A stretch of 64,000 bases of DNA, from the NCBI RefSeq assembly GCF_949628215.1, contig NC_134310.1, positions 13,343,401 to 13,407,400 on the forward strand, read 5' to 3'. The notes under the pieces were generated by a model. It ran no database searches, was not told the origin of the DNA, and saw nothing but the letters and a program-made list of their open reading frames with translations. The stretch comes from Phalacrocorax aristotelis (taxonomy: Eukaryota > Chordata > Aves > Suliformes > Phalacrocoracidae). Shown here piece by piece: positions 60,871 through 64,000 of the stretch. Each line of letters opens with the position of its first letter. The first letter of the stretch is position 1. The translations under genes were made by a program, and so were the position numbers.

Positions 60871-60935
60871 ATGGCTTTCATTCATGGCTGCTCAGAAGAA
60901 TGTACCAAACCCAAGCTGGATTTGTTTGAAGTGTT
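60871..60935 (+). pseudogene. N-terminus of Maverick/Polinton-like major capsid protein, truncated
   Basis: ATG 60871 opens AFIHGCSEECTKPKLDLFEV, the expected beginning of the double-jelly-roll major capsid protein of Mavericks, which starts with an S-E-E-C-x-K-x-x-L-D-L-F block. It is cut near 60935 by retroviral protease sequence of copy E. Confidence 0.5.
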
Positions 60936-61076
60936 TGATGGCATTAAGGTGCACTGTACTCTGGTGTCCACTAAAGCTTTATACTCCTGTGGGTCAGATG
61001 TGCCAGGCCATCAGATCCACACAGTCCGGTAAACCCAGTTGTCCCTTTCCTCCACCTGGCTGGAGGCAGGGCCCCC
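60936..61076 (-). pseudogene. pro: pro start of provirus E, minus strand
   Basis: In frame with the gag TAG. It carries the same linker TGA as copy D. The active site reads D-T-R instead of D-T-G (near 60957-60965), which would inactivate the protease. The element breaks off a few residues later. Confidence 0.75.
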
Positions 61077-63064
61077 CTAGTCCTGATCATAGTATTCATC
61101 ACTCACTTCCTGTAAATATGAATCACGAGTGTCTCTGTTAAGATCAGTCAGGACATCAGCACTTCTGCTCCTCTGTCTGGAGAATTGCTTACGGGAAACT
61201 GGAGCAGCAGCTCTCCTGGAGAAACTCCCTTGAGTAATTGTTCTCCCTTGCAGCTCACGTACCCGTGCCTCTAGGGCTGAGGTAGGTTTTCCATCCCACT
61301 TCATCATGTCCTCTCCGTGATCACGCAGGTAAAACCATAGGGTGCTCCGTCGTGTGTATCCCTTCTCTTGAGCCAAGGGACGATTACTCCTAATGGCTGA
61401 GATACTGGTCCGTACTGGTGGGGAGTAGGACCTATCTTCTTTGTGTTGCTGGAATTCTCGGGACAGTTTCTCAACAGCAGAGATGAGCGAGGAAGAGATA
61501 TTCGCTTCATATTCCCAGAGTTTATCAATCAACTCAGCCACTGTTGGTGTCTCGTCATCTTTCCAGGACATCACTGCCAATGAGTTTGCATACGAGGATG
61601 GTGCACTCCGTACAAACTTCCGCCACATGGGTCATGTGCACTCGGCTTCATCTGGATCTTTGGAGGACTGTTGATCGTCCAGGTCACCATAAACCACCTG
61701 AAGCACGGCTAATTCCCTTAGATGCTGAATGCCTTTCTCCACGGTCATCCATTTTCCTAGGCGAAATACCATATCTTCTTTGAAGGGATACCTCTCTCTC
61801 ACTGCAGACAGGAGCCGCCTCCAGAGGCTGAGGGCTTGTGTTCCTTTTCCAATTGCTTTATCAATGCCCCCTTCCCTAGAGAGGGATCCCAGTTGTTTGG
61901 CTTCCTTCCCCTCTAATTCCAAACTACTGGCCCCATTATCCCAGCATCAGAGCAGCCAGGTGATAACGTGCTCACCTGAATGACGCCCGAAATCTTTCCG
62001 TATATCCCACAACTCACTCAAGGATAGGGATCAGGTAGTTTCCGTTTCTTGTACACATTCTTCCTCTTCCTCCTCCTCTTCTCGTGATGGCCCTGGTTCC
62101 TCGTAATCTCTTTCTAAACGAGTTGACCTTCTCTTCCATGATTTCTTCTTGCGTTTAGAGGCGACTGATACTGGCACAGGTTGGTCCCCTGGTTTAGCTG
62201 CAATGCTTGGCACTGGGGTTTGAGTAGCTGCAGTGCCTGTCGTGGGGGTTTGAGTGGCCGCAGTGCTCGTCACTGGGGTTGGAGTAGCTGCAGTATCTGT
62301 CGTAGGGGGTTGGGTGGCCGCAGTGCTTGTCACGGGGGTTGGAGTAGCTCCCTTCTCTTTCCCTTGGGGGTACTGAATAGTGTTAAATAGGGCTCATTAG
62401 GCGTGGGCCAGACCCCAGCACATGGCAGTGATTTGTATCTCTCTGGAATTGCCAGGGTGACAACATACTTCCTCCAAATGTTCTACTAATTTTTCAGGAT
62501 TCTGCACTTGTTCAGGGGTGAAGTCCCACACCACGGGGGGTGCCCACCGTCTTAGGCATTTGCCCATACTTTCCCACATACCCTGCCACGCATAGCTATC
62601 GAGCCTTGGGGCAGATCTCTGGATTATATTCTTAACTTGCTTACTAACCTTAGACAGATCTGATACCATCTGCCAAAGCAATATCAACAGATGTTTCTTG
62701 ACTACCCAAGGTACTGAAAAGTTGTTGTAATGAAGGAGGAGACATTATATAAGATGGCAGCTACGGTGCCATTCTGTATTTCCTCCATAAAAAACTTCTC
62801 AGAGGAGGAGGTATAATTGCTAATTGCCTCCATGAGGTGGTAGCTGAAGTACAGTAATGGCTTCCATGCAAGACCTAAATAACCAATAACAGTCAAGGCC
62901 AGTGTTTTAATAACAAGTCTCCTAGGCAAAATATCTCTAATCACTGCAGAGCACAGCAAACTGACAAAACCAACAGCAAGTTTTAACATGTACTTTACCA
63001 TCAGCATGGTAAAGACTGGACAAACTAATACTGAGAGCAGATAAATCAATGCTGTGACCAGCAA
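61077..63064 (-). pseudogene. gag: gag of provirus E, most complete copy, minus strand
   Basis: The N-terminus (63064-62702) is hydrophobic: MLVTALIYLLSVLVC and PVFTMLMVKYML precede the segments found in other copies, giving an extra hydrophobic run; the ATG at 63006 corresponds to the usual start. Then [37 protein letters not shown] and CWGLAHA. A Thr/Ala/Pro-rich tandem repeat and basic stretch follow (KRKKKSWKRRST). The capsid-like region has [19 protein letters not shown]-type text, [62 protein letters not shown] and [20 protein letters not shown]. It ends EYYDQD and TAG. A few stops interrupt it (near 62030, 61925, 61630). Confidence 0.84.
62203..62350 (-). repeat. 33-bp tandem repeat inside gag of provirus E
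   Basis: About four to five units of roughly 33 bp. On the + strand each has ggtttgagtggccgcagtgc-like text. They encode an 11-residue Thr/Ala/Pro unit (for example TPVTSTAATQT). Copies A and C have only about one unit at this place. Confidence 0.8.
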
Positions 63065-63088
63065 CTGTTATTATCTCAAACCCTTCGT

Positions 63089-63106
63089 GTCCCACGTTGG
63101 GCGCCA
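63089..63106 (-). other. Primer binding site of provirus E (tRNA-Lys1,2 type, one mismatch)
   Basis: The minus-strand text is TGGCGCCCAACGTGGGAC, one base from the intact site of copy C. Confidence 0.85.
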
Positions 63107-63115
63107 AAAATAGAC

Positions 63116-63735
63116 TGTCATGGTTCAGCGTCAGCTGGCAACTGAACACCACGCAGCCACTCGCTCACTTCCCCCCCCACCCCTGTGGGATGGGGAAGAG
63201 AATCGGACGAGCAAAAGAACTTGTGGGTTGAGATAAGCACAGTTTAATGATTACAATAAAATGATAATAATAGTACCAATGATTATGATAATAATAACAA
63301 TAATGTTAATATAATAAAATGGAAAAGGAAGGGAAAGGGAAAAAAAGGAAAAAGAACCACGGAAACACAAACGATACAACCACTCACCACCCGCCGACCG
63401 ACGCTGCCCGTCCCCGAGCGGCAATTGCTTCCCTCCTCCCCCGGCCAGCCCCTCCCAGGTAACATACTGGGCATGACGTTACATGATATGGAATATCCCT
63501 TTGGTCAGTTTGAATCCCCTCTCTTAGCTGTGCCCCCTCCCCTCCCGACTTCTTGTGCACCCAGCAGAGCATGGGAAGCTAGACATGTCCTTGACTAGTA
63601 CAAGCGCTACCCAGCAACAGCCCAAACATCTGTGTGTTATCTCAACAGGGTTTTTTTTCCATGCTAATTTCAAAGCACAGCACTATACCACCTAGAGTGA
63701 AGAAAATTAACTCTATCCCAGCTAAAACCATGACA
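63116..63735 (-). repeat. 5' LTR of provirus E (type 2)
   Basis: 620 bp, on the + strand from TGTCATGGTTCAGCG to CCATGACA. It is nearly identical to 48975-49594, including the ataataatag zone, indicating recent common origin. Confidence 0.9.
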
Positions 63736-64000
63736 CTGATTTTCCCTCAAAACTCATTCTGATTTCTTAGTCATTTCACCATTCCCTTTTTCCTCAGGCC
63801 ATTGAAACAGAGTTTCCTTTAGATTTCCCTGGAGGATCTTCATAAAACAGTGTGAGTCACTGTGATCATGGATGCTGCTATATATGTAAAAAAAATAGCC
63901 AAACTCAGTTGGATATATGCATTTAATTTAAATATAGGAAACAGGACAGATGGCACAGAATATTGTATCTGGACATAGCCCTAGAATGAAATGCTATCAC
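63736..64000. other. Unassigned right edge
   Basis: AT-rich sequence with no recognised gene or repeat. Confidence 0.5.

Larger units (their letters stand above)
60936..63735 (-). mobile_element. Provirus E, 5' half only (type-2 LTR), minus strand
   Basis: From right to left it has type-2 5' LTR, primer site, gag and the first part of pro. It ends near 60936, inside the protease, at a junction with the Maverick-like remnant. Pol and the 3' LTR are absent. No target duplication can be assigned; the right flank is CTGAT. Confidence 0.85.

Overview
The window is vertebrate nuclear DNA and almost certainly from a bird. It contains a multi-exon gene with GT-AG introns whose protein I recognise as RUSC2, CR1-type LINEs (the dominant LINE of birds and reptiles), several proviruses of an env-less avian retrovirus family, and an alpharetrovirus-type provirus primed by tRNA-Trp. 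The species cannot be named from the sequence.

Layout. 1-6161: non-coding, probably upstream or first-intron sequence. 6162-35770: RUSC2 on the + strand, eleven coding exons, an SH3 C-terminus and a 3'UTR. Intron 14691-28572 holds a three-level nest. A minus-strand CR1 (15241-17608 and 26609-27150) is split by a plus-strand provirus A (17609-26608). Provirus A is itself split by a second minus-strand CR1 (22093-24727). 36505-37674: a solo LTR nested in an older LTR. 38460-39471: minus-strand exon fragments resembling CIMIP2B (FAM166B), the expected neighbour. 39926-40370: a solo LTR. 41534-63735: a retroelement graveyard. It contains minus-strand relatives C, D and E of provirus A, a truncated alpharetrovirus-like provirus on the + strand, a gammaretrovirus-like provirus with several LTR copies, a CR1 tail, and about 1 kb that looks like a decayed Maverick/Polinton capsid-gene cluster.

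Main points of interest. RUSC2 carries an in-frame TGA eight bases before the end of its large exon and a broken fourth coding exon (1-base loss plus TAG). Both lesions could be avoided without changing frame: a strong same-phase donor lies 102 nt upstream of the normal one, and the broken exon is symmetric (201 nt expected). The dominant provirus family has a Gag whose N-terminus is a hydrophobic domain with about four membrane segments, seen in all four internal copies. Its gag and pro-pol lie in one frame separated by TAG in three copies, it has a tRNA-Lys1,2 primer site, and it has no env. One provirus has LTRs of two different types at its two ends. A 33-bp LTR remnant keeps both termini and perfect 5-bp target duplications.

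All viral reading frames are interrupted and are described as they stand.
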